Source: Bacteroidota bacterium (lineage in GTDB: Bacteria; Bacteroidota; Bacteroidia; Cytophagales; Cyclobacteriaceae). Taken from it: 64,000 nt of DNA. The notes under the pieces are model-generated. The model was not told the origin of the DNA and searched no databases. It worked only from the letters and a program-made list of their open reading frames with translations. The translations under genes and the position numbers were made by a program. Location: contig JAJRQT010000016.1 of assembly GCA_024280115.1 (NCBI GenBank), positions 1 to 64,000 of the forward strand. The letters run 5' to 3'. Positions 1 through 8,809 of the stretch are shown piece after piece. Positions within the stretch are counted from its first letter, which is position 1; each line of letters starts with the position of its first letter.

Positions 1-42
1 GATACAAATTAATTACCTGGTTAACAAGCGTTTGAGACTTAA

Positions 43-267
43 ATGGGTAACCCTATAGACTTAATAGGAGACCCTTATGAAAGAGCACAACACGACTCTG
101 AAGATTACAGTCGCTGGTTTATGGAGCACGCTTTTGCTTTAGTTCCTGCTCAAGTAAAAATTGCTGAATTTTTAGGAACTTTTAGAGAGTATCCTCAACG
201 ACAAAAAGTAGGAAGTTTTAGTTTAGATAAAGTGTTAGAGCAAATGCAAAATGCAAAAACAAACTAA
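43..267 (+). pseudogene. C-terminal remnant of an arylsulfatase
   Basis: The 74 residues match the end of long bacterial arylsulfatases: a DPYERA block, then WFMEHAF, VPAQ, a FLGTF segment and a Q-R-Q-K-x-G-S-F-S-L-D ending. The catalytic N-terminal domain with the formylglycine cysteine is absent. In the same frame just upstream are TAA stops at 10-12, 22-24 and 40-42, so the ATG at 43 is an internal methionine and not a genuine start. A terminator follows at 283-325. This is the tail of a decayed gene lying beside the DUF1254/DUF1214 array. The family call rests on recognising the conserved tail. Whether the rest lies left of the window edge cannot be seen. Confidence 0.7.
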
Positions 268-282
268 ATTTTATTAGTTCTA

Positions 283-325
283 AAAATCCAAAACCGAGTA
301 TTGATTTCCTTGGTTTTGGGTTTTT
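283..325 (+). terminator. Rho-independent terminator after the arylsulfatase remnant
   Basis: The left arm AAAATCCAAAACC (283-295) pairs with GGTTTTGGGTTTT (312-324), with one G-T wobble, around a 16-nt loop, and the right arm runs straight into a T tract. It sits 16 nt after the stop of the sulfatase remnant. Confidence 0.65.
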
Positions 326-437
326 ATATAATCCTTAATAGAGAAAACAAACAACGAAATACCAGCAAAGGCTCATATGTAATTCGAGGTTCATCGTAAA
401 TTGAAAATGAATAACTTCGGAATCTCGCACTACGCAG

Positions 438-671
438 TTGCAAACAAATCAACCTTTCCCAACCGTGGGTAGTAACGACAAAGGAATTAGAACCAACGAT
501 GACGGTTCTATGGATATTTATTTTTCTCCTGAGGCCCCTGAAGGGTATGAAAACAATTGGTTACAAACCATACCTGGAAAATCTTGGTTTGTTGTTTTTA
601 GAATGTACGGTCCTCTAGAGCCATTCCTTGATAAATCTTGGAGAATAAGTGAAATTGAATTAGTAAAATAA
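438..671 (+). pseudogene. C-terminal remnant of a DUF1214 protein
   Basis: About 77 residues correspond to the last part of a DUF1254/DUF1214 protein: the LQTNQPFP block, a DDGSMDIYF strand, the PEG(Y)ENNW motif and a FRMYGPLEPF ending. The only in-frame start is a TTG at 438, and homology-like sequence begins slightly earlier, at about 426. An in-frame TGA lies at 408-410. The signal peptide, the DUF1254 domain and most of DUF1214 are missing, so this is a truncated copy. The intact gene at 7147-8706 ends with almost the same motif series, so the fragment probably derives from a copy of that type. It was probably left by recombination within the array. Confidence 0.7.
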
Positions 672-706
672 AAGAATAAATAACACTAATAATAAATACA
701 ATTAAA

Positions 707-1801
707 ATGAAAAAAACAGCATTAAATTTAAAATTCATTGCAATTTTAGCTGCTGCAGTAATTATTTCAAGTAGCGCAATTGCGCAAAAGCATCACAAAA
801 ATGATAAAAACGACAAAAGTTATTACATCCAAGATTGGGATCACCAAGCACCCACGGTAGATGCCTACAATTTTGTACGGGCCGAAACCGATTTGCAATT
901 TAAAGGATATTCCTCTGCACCATTTACATTTGGTCAGTTTACCCATGGTAGAAAAGCCTATGATGTAGATCACCAAGTAACTTTAAGCGGTAACAGAGAT
1001 ACCTTTTACTCCATGGCTGTATTTGATTTGTCAAAATCTGATTTAACGGTTGAGTTGCCAGATTCAAAAGGAAGATATATGACATTAATGCCTGTTTCGC
1101 AAAATCATGATGTATATCGTGTATTAAATGCTCCAGGTACTTATACCTTCAAACAATCAGAAATAGGTACACGTTATTTGTTTCTTGCAGTGAGAATTTT
1201 AGTGGATCCAAACAGCCCAGAAGATATCAAAACAGTTCATGCGCTTCAGGATGCCGTTGTTGTAACCCAAGCTGACAAAGGAGATGCTTCTGGTCTTCAA
1301 GATTGGAACGAAGATGAAATGTTAGCCATGCGTAAAGCATACAATACTTTAGGAAGTGCTGCTTCAAGTCTCTCTAGATTCTTTGGTGAAAAAGATGACA
1401 ACTCTTATCTTGATAAAGCTATGGGAGTAGCTGTAGGTTGGGGTGGAATGCAGGAAGCAGATGCGAAATATATTACTACTCAAGTTGAAAAAAATGATGG
1501 GAAAACAGCTTATACTATTACCGTACCTAAAGAGGTGCCTGTAGATGGATTCTGGTCGGTAACTATTTATAATAAAGAGCGTTTTATGGTTCCTAATGAG
1601 TATAACTCTTATGCATTTAACTCGTTAACTTCAAAGAAAAATAAAGACGGAACAGTAACTCTTCACTTAGGTGGAGACCCAAAAGCGGATAACTATATAT
1701 ATATTCCTGAAGGATGGTTATACATGATACGTTTTTATCAACCTCATCAAGAAATTATTGATGGTACCTGGACTTTCCCGGAAGCTGTTGAAGTAAAATA
1801 A
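707..1801 (+). CDS. DUF1254/DUF1214 exported protein (short form, copy A)
   Basis: This is a 364-residue secreted protein of the DUF1254/DUF1214 family, whose biochemical role is not established to my knowledge. A signal peptide of about 26 residues (charged MKK, hydrophobic core, SAIA then QKHH) suggests periplasmic export. The DUF1254-like part covers roughly residues 50-190, including RDTFYSM and VELPD..GRYM. The DUF1214 part covers about 265-362, with TITVP, VDGFWSVTIYN, DGTVTLHLGGDP and a FYQP..IIDGTW ending. It is shorter than the usual form of about 450-520 residues because its N-terminal half is compact. A near-duplicate lies at 4554-5642 with an identical 3' end. The ATG at 707 is supported by the signal peptide and an A-rich leader. 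Confidence 0.85.
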   Translation: MKKTALNLKFIAILAAAVIISSSAIAQKHHKNDKNDKSYYIQDWDHQAPTVDAYNFVRAETDLQFKGYSSAPFTFGQFTHGRKAYDVDHQVTLSGNRDTFYSMAVFDLSKSDLTVELPDSKGRYMTLMPVSQNHDVYRVLNAPGTYTFKQSEIGTRYLFLAVRILVDPNSPEDIKTVHALQDAVVVTQADKGDASGLQDWNEDEMLAMRKAYNTLGSAASSLSRFFGEKDDNSYLDKAMGVAVGWGGMQEADAKYITTQVEKNDGKTAYTITVPKEVPVDGFWSVTIYNKERFMVPNEYNSYAFNSLTSKKNKDGTVTLHLGGDPKADNYIYIPEGWLYMIRFYQPHQEIIDGTWTFPEAVEVK

Positions 1802-1808
1802 AAAAAAC

Positions 1809-1850
1809 AACATTGTACTATCCCCTTTATTGTGGGGTAGTATAATGTTT
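1809..1850 (+). terminator. Hairpin terminator after DUF1254/DUF1214 copy A
   Basis: AACATTGTACTATCCCC (1809-1825) pairs with GGGGTAGTATAATGTT (1834-1849), with one bulged T and one G-T pair. The loop is 8 nt and the strand ends in TTTTA. It begins 7 nt after the stop codon at 1801, so copy A can be terminated separately from the next gene. Confidence 0.7.
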
Positions 1851-1899
1851 TACTCAAATGATAAGCATCAACTCACAGATTATTACAATAAATATAAAG

Positions 1900-2979
1900 A
1901 TGAAAAAAACAGCATTAATTTTTCCATTAGCATTAGCTTTAGTTTTAAGCTCTTGTGGTGATACGAAAGAGAAATCGGATAAAAAGGAAGTATCTACAGA
2001 AGTTTCTACAAAAACTGAAACTACTAAAGTTACAGCTGAAAACTATGCCCTTGCCGAAACAGAGGGAATTATGGCGGCTAAGGTGAAGCAAATTGCCGAA
2101 GCAACTGGTACTAATGGTACAGGCGTAATCATGCATGTAAAAGCAGGTGCGGATCCTAAAGAAAAAGTGATAATGCGGCTAAATTTCGATACAAAATACT
2201 CATGGCTAGTGTTAGATTTAACTGAACCGGCAACCATTACCATGCCAGATGTAGGCGATCGATACCAAACCGCCTGGGTAATTTCAGACGAGCATTACAA
2301 TCCTTTTGCTTTAGACAAGCCGGGAGATTATGAATTGACCGAAGAAAATGTAGGTAGTAAAAATGCACTTGTAATCTTTAGAACTCAGGCAGATATTACA
2401 GATCCTGAAGATATGAAAGCTGCCGATATTGCTATGGATGGTTTACAGGTAACCCAAAAAGATAGAGGTGAATTTAAAGCTACTCACAAATGGGACAGGG
2501 ATGATGTTTTAGCGTGGAGAGCAAAATACCAACAACTTCAAAAAGACAAAAACATTACTTCAGATAAAATGTTTGGTAAAAAAGGATTAAGAACAGATGA
2601 AAATCATAATGTAGGAACTGCATTTGGATTTGGTGGATTTACACCTGAACAAGCCGTATATCCTATCTATTATCCTACAAGTAGCAAGCCACAAACGTTT
2701 ACTATTAAAGATGCTCCTGTAAATGCTTTCTGGTCAATTACAGTGTATGGTAATGATGGATTTGTTCACTCGAATACCTATGTTATTACGCAAACAAATG
2801 CCAAGAAAAATAAAGATGGTTCAGTAACCATTCACTTTGGTGGAGACCCAAAAGCAGATAATTCTTGGAAATTTATGATGACTGGAATTTTGCACTTCGC
2901 TTATACCAACCTACGGAAGATTTCTTTAATGGAAACTGGACAAAACCTGAATTGGTTGAGGTTAAATAAAAAAAAATAA
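1900..2979 (+). CDS. DUF1254/DUF1214 lipoprotein with frameshifted C-terminus
   Basis: The preferred start is ATG 1900 (MKKTALIF), not the ATG at 1858, because it gives a lipoprotein signal with lipobox LSSC at Cys19 and a charged K/E/T-rich linker. The body shows DUF1254-like strands (VLDLTEP, TMPDVGDRYQ) and the DUF1214 block (VNAFWSITVYG, DGSVTIHFGGDP). After the WKF at 2866-2874 the annotated frame reads an atypical basic tail. The -1 frame from 2877 reads DDWNFALRLYQP, FFNGNWTKPELVEVK and then TAA at 2967-2969, which is exactly the expected family ending. One base has therefore been lost near 2875-2880 (ATGGAT to ATGAT), or the sequence is in error there. The last 34 or so residues as encoded are probably non-native. 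The next gene follows within 15 nt of the restored stop. Confidence 0.8.
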   Translation: MKKTALIFPLALALVLSSCGDTKEKSDKKEVSTEVSTKTETTKVTAENYALAETEGIMAAKVKQIAEATGTNGTGVIMHVKAGADPKEKVIMRLNFDTKYSWLVLDLTEPATITMPDVGDRYQTAWVISDEHYNPFALDKPGDYELTEENVGSKNALVIFRTQADITDPEDMKAADIAMDGLQVTQKDRGEFKATHKWDRDDVLAWRAKYQQLQKDKNITSDKMFGKKGLRTDENHNVGTAFGFGGFTPEQAVYPIYYPTSSKPQTFTIKDAPVNAFWSITVYGNDGFVHSNTYVITQTNAKKNKDGSVTIHFGGDPKADNSWKFMMTGILHFAYTNLRKISLMETGQNLNWLRLNKKK

Positions 2980-2984
2980 AGACA

Positions 2985-4538
2985 ATGATGAAATTACAAT
3001 TAATTGTAACATTAGCATTAGCTTTAGTTTTAAACTCTTGCGGTGACAATAAAGAAAAGAAAGAGAAAACTACAGAAGTTTCTGAGAAAACGGAAATCGC
3101 GGGAGCGGGGCCGTCGGCAACGATAAGTAAGAAAAATGGGCGCGTTTACCAAACCATTGATACGCGTATTGGCAAACTTACCTTTGAAAACGACTATCTT
3201 GTGGGTATTCCTACGAAAGAAAGCAGTGAGAAGCTCTTTGATGCGATAGACTTTCAGCGTGCTACACAAGCGTACATCTGGTCCATTCCCTTGATGGGGT
3301 TCTACTCTTGGAAGCAATCTTTCTATAATGAAGGTGGCGAAGATGGTCAGATCAATTACTTTGAAAGCTACGACTCTAAGCTAGGTGGCGTAACTTATAA
3401 TATGACTACACCCTATGTAACGTCTTACTTTAATGTGGAGAAGCAACCTGTTATCATTACGATTCCAACGAAGGAAATTCGTGGTGCGGTACACAATATG
3501 TGGCAAATAGGTCTTGCTCAAATGACAAAGAAAGGGAAGTATCTTATCATTCCTAAAGGTTCAAAAGTACCTAAAGGTATTTCGAAAGATATCAAAGTTA
3601 TTGAGTCTAATACCAACTATGTTTTCCTTGGTCTTCGTCTGATGGCAGCTACGCACGAGCAACGTATGGAAGACCTTAATGCTATTAAGATCACAGATAT
3701 CAACGGCAAGCCGCTCAGCAGTAAAGGAATCAACAAACCTAAAATGGGTGTTGATGGGAAAATTCCTCGAGGAATGGCATTTTGGGAACTCTTGAACACT
3801 GCTATTCAAACTGAGCCAGTACATGAACGTGACAGAATGGTGCATGATATGTTACGCCCGTTGGGTATTGAAAAAGGTAAACCTTTCAAGCCGACAAATC
3901 ATCAAAAAGAGTTGCTAGAAGAAGCAGTACTTGTGGGTGAAATGATGGCCAAAAATACTGACTTCTTCAAAACCGGACGTTTGAAGCAATCTGAATATGG
4001 ACCAAAAGGCAACTTTTGGGAGATAGCAAGTGCTTCAACTCCTGAACAAAACCGAGGATTTGGAATGGATCTTGACGGTCGTGCTGCCTGGTTCTATGAA
4101 GCCCTGACTAATGATATTGCAATGCATGGTATGACTAATGGTGGCTGGGGTCAGGTATATCTTGATAATTACAGAGATAGCAATGGTAATGGTCTGGATG
4201 GAGGACATCACTATACGCTTACCATCGATGGTGATGTGAATTATGCAGAAACATTCTGGACAATAACCGTTTACAATATCGAAAATCGTGCTATTATCAA
4301 TAACAAGATTAAACGACCTGATGTGGGTTCTAGTATCGAGGGAATAAAGAAAAATAGTGATGGCAACTATGTTTTCCACTTTTCTCCGAATAAACCAAAA
4401 GGTGTTGCCGAAGCAAACTGGGTGCAGACGAATCCTGGTGCAAACTGGTTTGTCTATTTCAGAGCGTATTCACCAAGCAAAGAGTTTGTTGCTCAAGATC
4501 CTAAAACAATCTTGCCAAACTTTGTTGAAGTTAAATAA
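2985..4538 (+). CDS. DUF1254/DUF1214 lipoprotein (full length)
   Basis: A 517-residue lipoprotein with lipobox VLNSC at Cys19, followed by a K/E/T-rich tether. The DUF1254 domain covers about residues 85-230, with FQRATQAYIWSIPLMGFYSW, a TTPYVTSYFNVE segment, VIITIP and HNMWQIGL. A helical linker carries the IEKGKPFKP motif. The C-terminal DUF1214 domain includes TLTIDGDVNYAETFWTITVYN, DGNYVFHFSPNKPKG, NWVQT and WFVYFRAYSP. This is the complete two-domain form. Function is unknown; surface or periplasmic anchoring follows from the lipobox. The leader up to about codon 30 closely resembles that of the gene at 1900, while the mature parts differ, which suggests leader exchange between neighbours. 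The 15-nt gap to the next gene suggests co-transcription. Confidence 0.85.
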   Translation: MMKLQLIVTLALALVLNSCGDNKEKKEKTTEVSEKTEIAGAGPSATISKKNGRVYQTIDTRIGKLTFENDYLVGIPTKESSEKLFDAIDFQRATQAYIWSIPLMGFYSWKQSFYNEGGEDGQINYFESYDSKLGGVTYNMTTPYVTSYFNVEKQPVIITIPTKEIRGAVHNMWQIGLAQMTKKGKYLIIPKGSKVPKGISKDIKVIESNTNYVFLGLRLMAATHEQRMEDLNAIKITDINGKPLSSKGINKPKMGVDGKIPRGMAFWELLNTAIQTEPVHERDRMVHDMLRPLGIEKGKPFKPTNHQKELLEEAVLVGEMMAKNTDFFKTGRLKQSEYGPKGNFWEIASASTPEQNRGFGMDLDGRAAWFYEALTNDIAMHGMTNGGWGQVYLDNYRDSNGNGLDGGHHYTLTIDGDVNYAETFWTITVYNIENRAIINNKIKRPDVGSSIEGIKKNSDGNYVFHFSPNKPKGVAEANWVQTNPGANWFVYFRAYSPSKEFVAQDPKTILPNFVEVK

Positions 4539-4553
4539 TAAATAATAAAGACA

Positions 4554-5642
4554 ATGATGAAATTAAATTTAAAATTCGCTGCAACTTTAGCTGCTGCAGC
4601 CATTATTTCAAGTAGCGCAATTGCGCAAAAGCATCACAAAGGTGATAAAAATGACAAAAGTTATTACATCCAAGATTGGGACCATCAAGCTCCTCATGTA
4701 GATGCATACAATTTTGTAAGAGCTGAAACCGATATGCAAATGAAAGGCTACTCTTCTGCTCCATTTACATTTGGTCAATTAACTCATAGTAGAAAAGCCT
4801 ATGATGTAGATCATCAAGTAACTTTAAGTGGAAACAGAGATACTTTTTACTCTTTTGGTGTATTTGATTTGTCAAAATCTGATTTAACAGTTGAGTTGCC
4901 AGATTCAAAAGGTAGATATATGACCTTGATGCCTATCTCGCAAGACCATGATGTATATAATGGTTTAAATGCTCCGGGAACGTACACGTTCAAACAGTCA
5001 GAAGTAGGTACGCGTTATATGGTTTTTGTAGTGAGAGTTTTGGTTGATCCAAACGACCCTAAAGATATTAAAACCGTACACAACCTTCAAGATGGTATTG
5101 TGGTAACACAAGCTGACAAAGGTGATGATTCAGGTTTACAAGATTGGAATAAAGATGAAATGTTAGCCATGCGTAAAGCATACAACACCTTAGGTAGTGC
5201 AGCTTCAAGTAGCTCTAAATTCTTTGGTGTAAAAGATGACAACTCTTATCTTGATAAAGCTATGGGAGTAGCTGTAGGTTGGGGAGGAATGCAGGAAGAA
5301 GATGCGCAATATATTCCTGCTCAAGTAGAAAAAAATGATGAGAAAACTGCTTACACCATTACAGTACCTAAAGATGTTCCTGTAGATGGATTCTGGTCGG
5401 TAACGATTTATAACCAAGAGCGTTTTTTGGTTCCTAATGAGTATAACTCTTATGCATTCAACTCGTTAACTTCAAAGAAAAATGATGATGGAACAGTAAC
5501 ACTTCACTTAGGTGGAGATCCAAAAGCAGATAACTACCTTTATTTACCTAAAGGTTGGTTGTACATCGTACGTTTTTATCAACCTCATCAAGAAATTATT
5601 GATGGTACCTGGACTTTCCCGGAAGCTGTTGAAGTAAAATAA
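4554..5642 (+). CDS. DUF1254/DUF1214 exported protein (short form, copy D)
   Basis: This 362-residue protein is a close paralogue of the one at 707-1801. It has the same signal peptide pattern (SSSAIA, then QKHHK), the same domain order, and scattered substitutions. The last 60-70 bases before the stop are identical in the two genes, while the middle has diverged, so either the duplication is recent or gene conversion has acted on the 3' end. Its 5' leader (AAGACAATGATGAAATTA) is instead shared with the gene at 2985, so the start region has a different history from the body. A strong terminator at 5653-5685 closes the sub-operon 1900-5642. Function is not known. Confidence 0.85.
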   Translation: MMKLNLKFAATLAAAAIISSSAIAQKHHKGDKNDKSYYIQDWDHQAPHVDAYNFVRAETDMQMKGYSSAPFTFGQLTHSRKAYDVDHQVTLSGNRDTFYSFGVFDLSKSDLTVELPDSKGRYMTLMPISQDHDVYNGLNAPGTYTFKQSEVGTRYMVFVVRVLVDPNDPKDIKTVHNLQDGIVVTQADKGDDSGLQDWNKDEMLAMRKAYNTLGSAASSSSKFFGVKDDNSYLDKAMGVAVGWGGMQEEDAQYIPAQVEKNDEKTAYTITVPKDVPVDGFWSVTIYNQERFLVPNEYNSYAFNSLTSKKNDDGTVTLHLGGDPKADNYLYLPKGWLYIVRFYQPHQEIIDGTWTFPEAVEVK

Positions 5643-5652
5643 AATATAGTAT

Positions 5653-5685
5653 CAGGGAGTTGCTGTGATGCGGCTCCCTGTTTTT
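5653..5685 (+). terminator. Rho-independent terminator after copy D
   Basis: CAGGGAG (5653-5659) pairs with CTCCCTG (5674-5680), extended by wobble pairs, and is followed by TTTTT. The segment ATCAGGGAGTTGC recurs at about 9112-9124 without its partner arm, which shows that intergenic spacers were duplicated along with the genes. Confidence 0.85.
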
Positions 5686-5721
5686 AAACAGTAATAAATT
5701 GCAACATAATAATCAATAATT

Positions 5722-7125
5722 ATGAAAATCAGAAAACAATTCTTTTTAATTGGTTTATCTGCCCTTCTAATGATGGGTTTTGGGACCGTTAATGCTCAAG
5801 AACAAAACCTTCAGGATAAAATGTTTCAGTTTAGAGCAACTGAGGCTTTGATTTGGGCTATGCCAATTCTTAACTATAAACAAATACGTGAAGGACAAAA
5901 AGCTTTAGGTGTTAATTATAATGATATTGCCTATCATACAAAAATGCAGGATTGGAAATTTCAAACTGCTACACCAAACAATACAACTCCTTACGTTGAT
6001 TTTTTCTGGAATATTGAAGATGGACCAATCGTTATTGAAATACCTCCATCGGCTGATGGTGTTGGAATTTTCGGTACACTGATGGACGCATGGGAACGAC
6101 CAATAGATGATGTTGGTGCTGCTGGTAGAGACAAAGGTAGAGGAGCAAAATATGTAATGATACCTGAGGGATATCAAGGCCCGCTACTTCATAACGCTTA
6201 TACGTATGTACAAAGAACCAATAACGGAATTGGAATTTTACGTCCCATTATTGCGGATGCAAGTCCTGAAAATCTTAAAAAAGCTGCTGAGTTTGCGAAA
6301 AGAATTAAAATATATCCTCTCGCTCAAGCAGATAATCCACCAAAAAATAATTATGTAGATATCTATGGTAAAATCATGGAAGGTATTCCTCAGTTTAATG
6401 AAAATCTTTTTGCTTTGTTAAATGAGATTATGCAAGAAGAACCGGTAGAAGCTCAAAATCTTGCCATGATGGGAATGCTTAAAAACATTGGTATTGAAAA
6501 AGGAAAGCCTTTTGCTCCTGATGCCAGAGCTAAAAAGCTTTACGCAGCTGCGGCTAAAGATGCACTTGATTACATGATAGACACGTACCACAAACACCTT
6601 AACCCTCGAATATATGAAGGAAAAACATGGAATTTATTAGTTCCACCTGGAGTGGTAGAAACAGATTTCTCGTATGAATTTCCCAGCTATTTTGATTATA
6701 TCGCCCGTGGCCCTATTTATTACGGAATTATTTCTAGTGTGAAAAATTATGGTTCAGCTACCTTCTATATTAGTAATGCAGAATCATCAGACGGTGAATG
6801 GTTAGAGGGCAGCGAAAATTATAAAATTGTAGTACCTCCCAATGTTCCGATAGATGATTTTTGGGCGATCACTGTTTACGATCTGGAGTCGGCATCTTAT
6901 ATCCGTGATCAATCTAAAAGCAGTGTTGATTCTAACATGAAACTTAAAAAGAACAAAGACGGAAGTACCACTATTTATTTCGGGAAGAAAGCACCCAAAG
7001 GACAAGAAATGAACTGGATACCTACAGTAGAAGGTCGCAGGTTCTTCTTATTATTCCGTTTTTACGGTCCTCAAAAAGGCGTATTTGACGGAAGTTGGAA
7101 ACTAAATGATATCGAAAAAATATAA
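5722..7125 (+). CDS. DUF1254/DUF1214 exported protein
   Basis: A 467-residue secreted protein with a cleavable signal peptide ending in VNA near residue 25. The DUF1254 domain starts almost at once (FQFRATEALIWAMPILNY) and continues through TTPYVDFFWN, VIEIPPSADGVGIFGT and the DVGAAGRDKGRGAKYVMIP stretch typical of the family. A linker with NIGIEKGKPFAPD leads to DUF1214: YKIVVPPNVPIDDFWAITVYD, DGSTTIYFGKKAPKG, NWIPT and FRFYGPQKGVFDGSW. It is a classical family member and is not a close copy of its neighbours. It stands 80 nt after the previous gene, past a terminator, so it may start a second transcription unit with 7147. Confidence 0.87.
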   Translation: MKIRKQFFLIGLSALLMMGFGTVNAQEQNLQDKMFQFRATEALIWAMPILNYKQIREGQKALGVNYNDIAYHTKMQDWKFQTATPNNTTPYVDFFWNIEDGPIVIEIPPSADGVGIFGTLMDAWERPIDDVGAAGRDKGRGAKYVMIPEGYQGPLLHNAYTYVQRTNNGIGILRPIIADASPENLKKAAEFAKRIKIYPLAQADNPPKNNYVDIYGKIMEGIPQFNENLFALLNEIMQEEPVEAQNLAMMGMLKNIGIEKGKPFAPDARAKKLYAAAAKDALDYMIDTYHKHLNPRIYEGKTWNLLVPPGVVETDFSYEFPSYFDYIARGPIYYGIISSVKNYGSATFYISNAESSDGEWLEGSENYKIVVPPNVPIDDFWAITVYDLESASYIRDQSKSSVDSNMKLKKNKDGSTTIYFGKKAPKGQEMNWIPTVEGRRFFLLFRFYGPQKGVFDGSWKLNDIEKI

Positions 7126-7146
7126 GTCATATTAAACCTTATTACA

Positions 7147-8706
7147 ATGAAAATTACAAATAGAATACTGATAGCAGTTGCGGCTATTTTTCTTGCATCT
7201 TGTGGTTCTCCAACTACGGAAATTTCAGAAACTAAGGAAAAAACTAAATCAACAGTGGCCGATGCCCCTAAAATGAAAATGACAACGGATATCCCGAAAG
7301 GGCTTTTAACCCCAAACTATATTGATTCTCGAATCGGAGAGTTAAATATGGAAGATGGAGTTCCTACCGTTGAAACAGCAGATATAATTTATGATAATCT
7401 TGATTTCAATCGTGGAGTAACTTCATTCTTGAGTGGTATTCAGATTGCATCAATGGAAGCCATGAGAAAAGGAATTGTCTCTTTTGGACCTCCTAACAAA
7501 ACAGTTCTTCTGTTCGAAGATCTAATGGATTCAAAAGCCCTTTTTCTCACACCTAACACAACAAGTGTTTATATGATGATGTGGTTAGAGCTTAAAGACG
7601 AACCTTATGTGTTAGAAACACCGGCCGATGTGTTGGGTATTATTGACGATCACTGGTTTAAATATGTTGCAGATTTTGGAAGATTGGGAGATGATAAAAA
7701 CCAAGGAGGTAAATTCTTGGTTGTTCCTCCAGGGTACGAAGGAGAAATTCCTGATGGATACATTGTAAAACACACCAATACGTATGGTAACTGGGTTATC
7801 TGGAGAGGGTTCCAAAAAGATGGAAGTCCTAAACCAGCCATTGACCTGACTAAGAAAGTATTTAAAAGTTATCCGCTTTCTCAGGCAGACAACCCTCCGG
7901 CTCTAACGTTTGTGAACGTTTCGGGTAAATTCTTAAATACCATTCACAACATGGATATTACCATATACGATGAAATTAATGCAGTGGTTCAATCAGAACC
8001 AGCTCATGGCCAGAATCCTGAAATACTAGGTTATTTAGCTTCCATCGGTATTGAAAAAGGCAAGGAATTTAAGCCAGATGCACGTATGACAAAGATTTTG
8101 ACAGAGGCTGCGGAAGTGGCTTCGGTAACAGCACGTACCTTGATTTCAAGACCTAGGGATGAAGCATTTTTGCTATTCCCTAAAAATAGTAAAGTATGGA
8201 CTAACCCATTTGTGGGCGGTAGTTATCAATTTGAAGTTGACGGAACCTCATTACTTGATGGACGCTCAGCTTTTCATTTTTATGCTACTGGAATTACACC
8301 AGCAATGGCTAAGAAATTTATAGGGAAAGGCTCTAAATATGCGGTGGCTTATTTAGATCATAATATGAATCCATTGGACGGTAACAAGACCTATAAAGTT
8401 CACGTCCCGCCAAATGTACCGGCCAAAGATTTCTGGTCGTTTACATTGTACGATAATCAAACCCGTGGAATGTTGCAAACAGACCAACGTTTTCCTGGAG
8501 TAGATACAAACAAAAAAGGCCTGAAAACAAATGAAGATGGTTCAGTCGACATATACTTTGGGCCCAAACCTCCCAAAGGGTATGAAAACAATTGGATACA
8601 AAGCATTCCTAACAGAGGATGGAATATGTTGTTCCGTGTATATGGTCCACTTGAGCCTTGGTTTGACAAAGAATGGTATCCAGGAGACCCAGAAGAGGTA
8701 AAATAA
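7147..8706 (+). CDS. DUF1254/DUF1214 lipoprotein (full length)
   Basis: A 519-residue lipoprotein with lipobox FLASC at Cys19. The DUF1254 portion begins with the IDSRIGELNMEDG and YDNLDFNRGVTSFLSGIQ blocks and continues through LTPNTTSVYMMMWLEL, VLETP and DDHWFKYVADFGRLGDDKNQ. The linker carries IGIEKGKEFKPD. The DUF1214 domain ends with HVPPNVPAKDFWSFTLYDNQTR, the LQTDQRFPGVDTN segment, GSVDIYFGPKPPKG, NNWIQ and FRVYGPLEPWF. The truncated fragment at 438-671 matches this ending. The gap to the preceding gene is only 21 nt, so the two are probably co-transcribed. Substrate or binding activity is unknown. Confidence 0.87.
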   Translation: MKITNRILIAVAAIFLASCGSPTTEISETKEKTKSTVADAPKMKMTTDIPKGLLTPNYIDSRIGELNMEDGVPTVETADIIYDNLDFNRGVTSFLSGIQIASMEAMRKGIVSFGPPNKTVLLFEDLMDSKALFLTPNTTSVYMMMWLELKDEPYVLETPADVLGIIDDHWFKYVADFGRLGDDKNQGGKFLVVPPGYEGEIPDGYIVKHTNTYGNWVIWRGFQKDGSPKPAIDLTKKVFKSYPLSQADNPPALTFVNVSGKFLNTIHNMDITIYDEINAVVQSEPAHGQNPEILGYLASIGIEKGKEFKPDARMTKILTEAAEVASVTARTLISRPRDEAFLLFPKNSKVWTNPFVGGSYQFEVDGTSLLDGRSAFHFYATGITPAMAKKFIGKGSKYAVAYLDHNMNPLDGNKTYKVHVPPNVPAKDFWSFTLYDNQTRGMLQTDQRFPGVDTNKKGLKTNEDGSVDIYFGPKPPKGYENNWIQSIPNRGWNMLFRVYGPLEPWFDKEWYPGDPEEVK

Positions 8707-8719
8707 AAGAGCATTAAAC

Positions 8720-8756
8720 TTATGGATTCACAGTGCATTGCACTGTGAATCCATAA
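8720..8756 (+). terminator. Long perfect inverted repeat, probable terminator or processing hairpin
   Basis: TTATGGATTCACAGTGCA (8720-8737) has an exact reverse complement at 8739-8756. As RNA this gives a stem of about 16 bp with a small loop, 14 nt after the stop of the previous gene. It lacks a clear T tract, so transcript-end protection is as likely as termination. Confidence 0.55.
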
Positions 8757-8809
8757 AAATAATCTCACCTCGAAATAGAGGTTTATTTAACGTAAATAGA
8801 AATAATTAT

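Noticed and set aside
767-976. Minus-strand frames inside the DUF1254/DUF1214 genes
   Set aside because: They are shadows of the strongly supported plus-strand genes.
2869-2875. AAATTTA heptamer as a programmed -1 frameshift site in the 1900 gene
   Set aside because: The heptamer is in the wrong phase: the reading codons are AAA TTT, not A AAT TTA. A base loss fits better.
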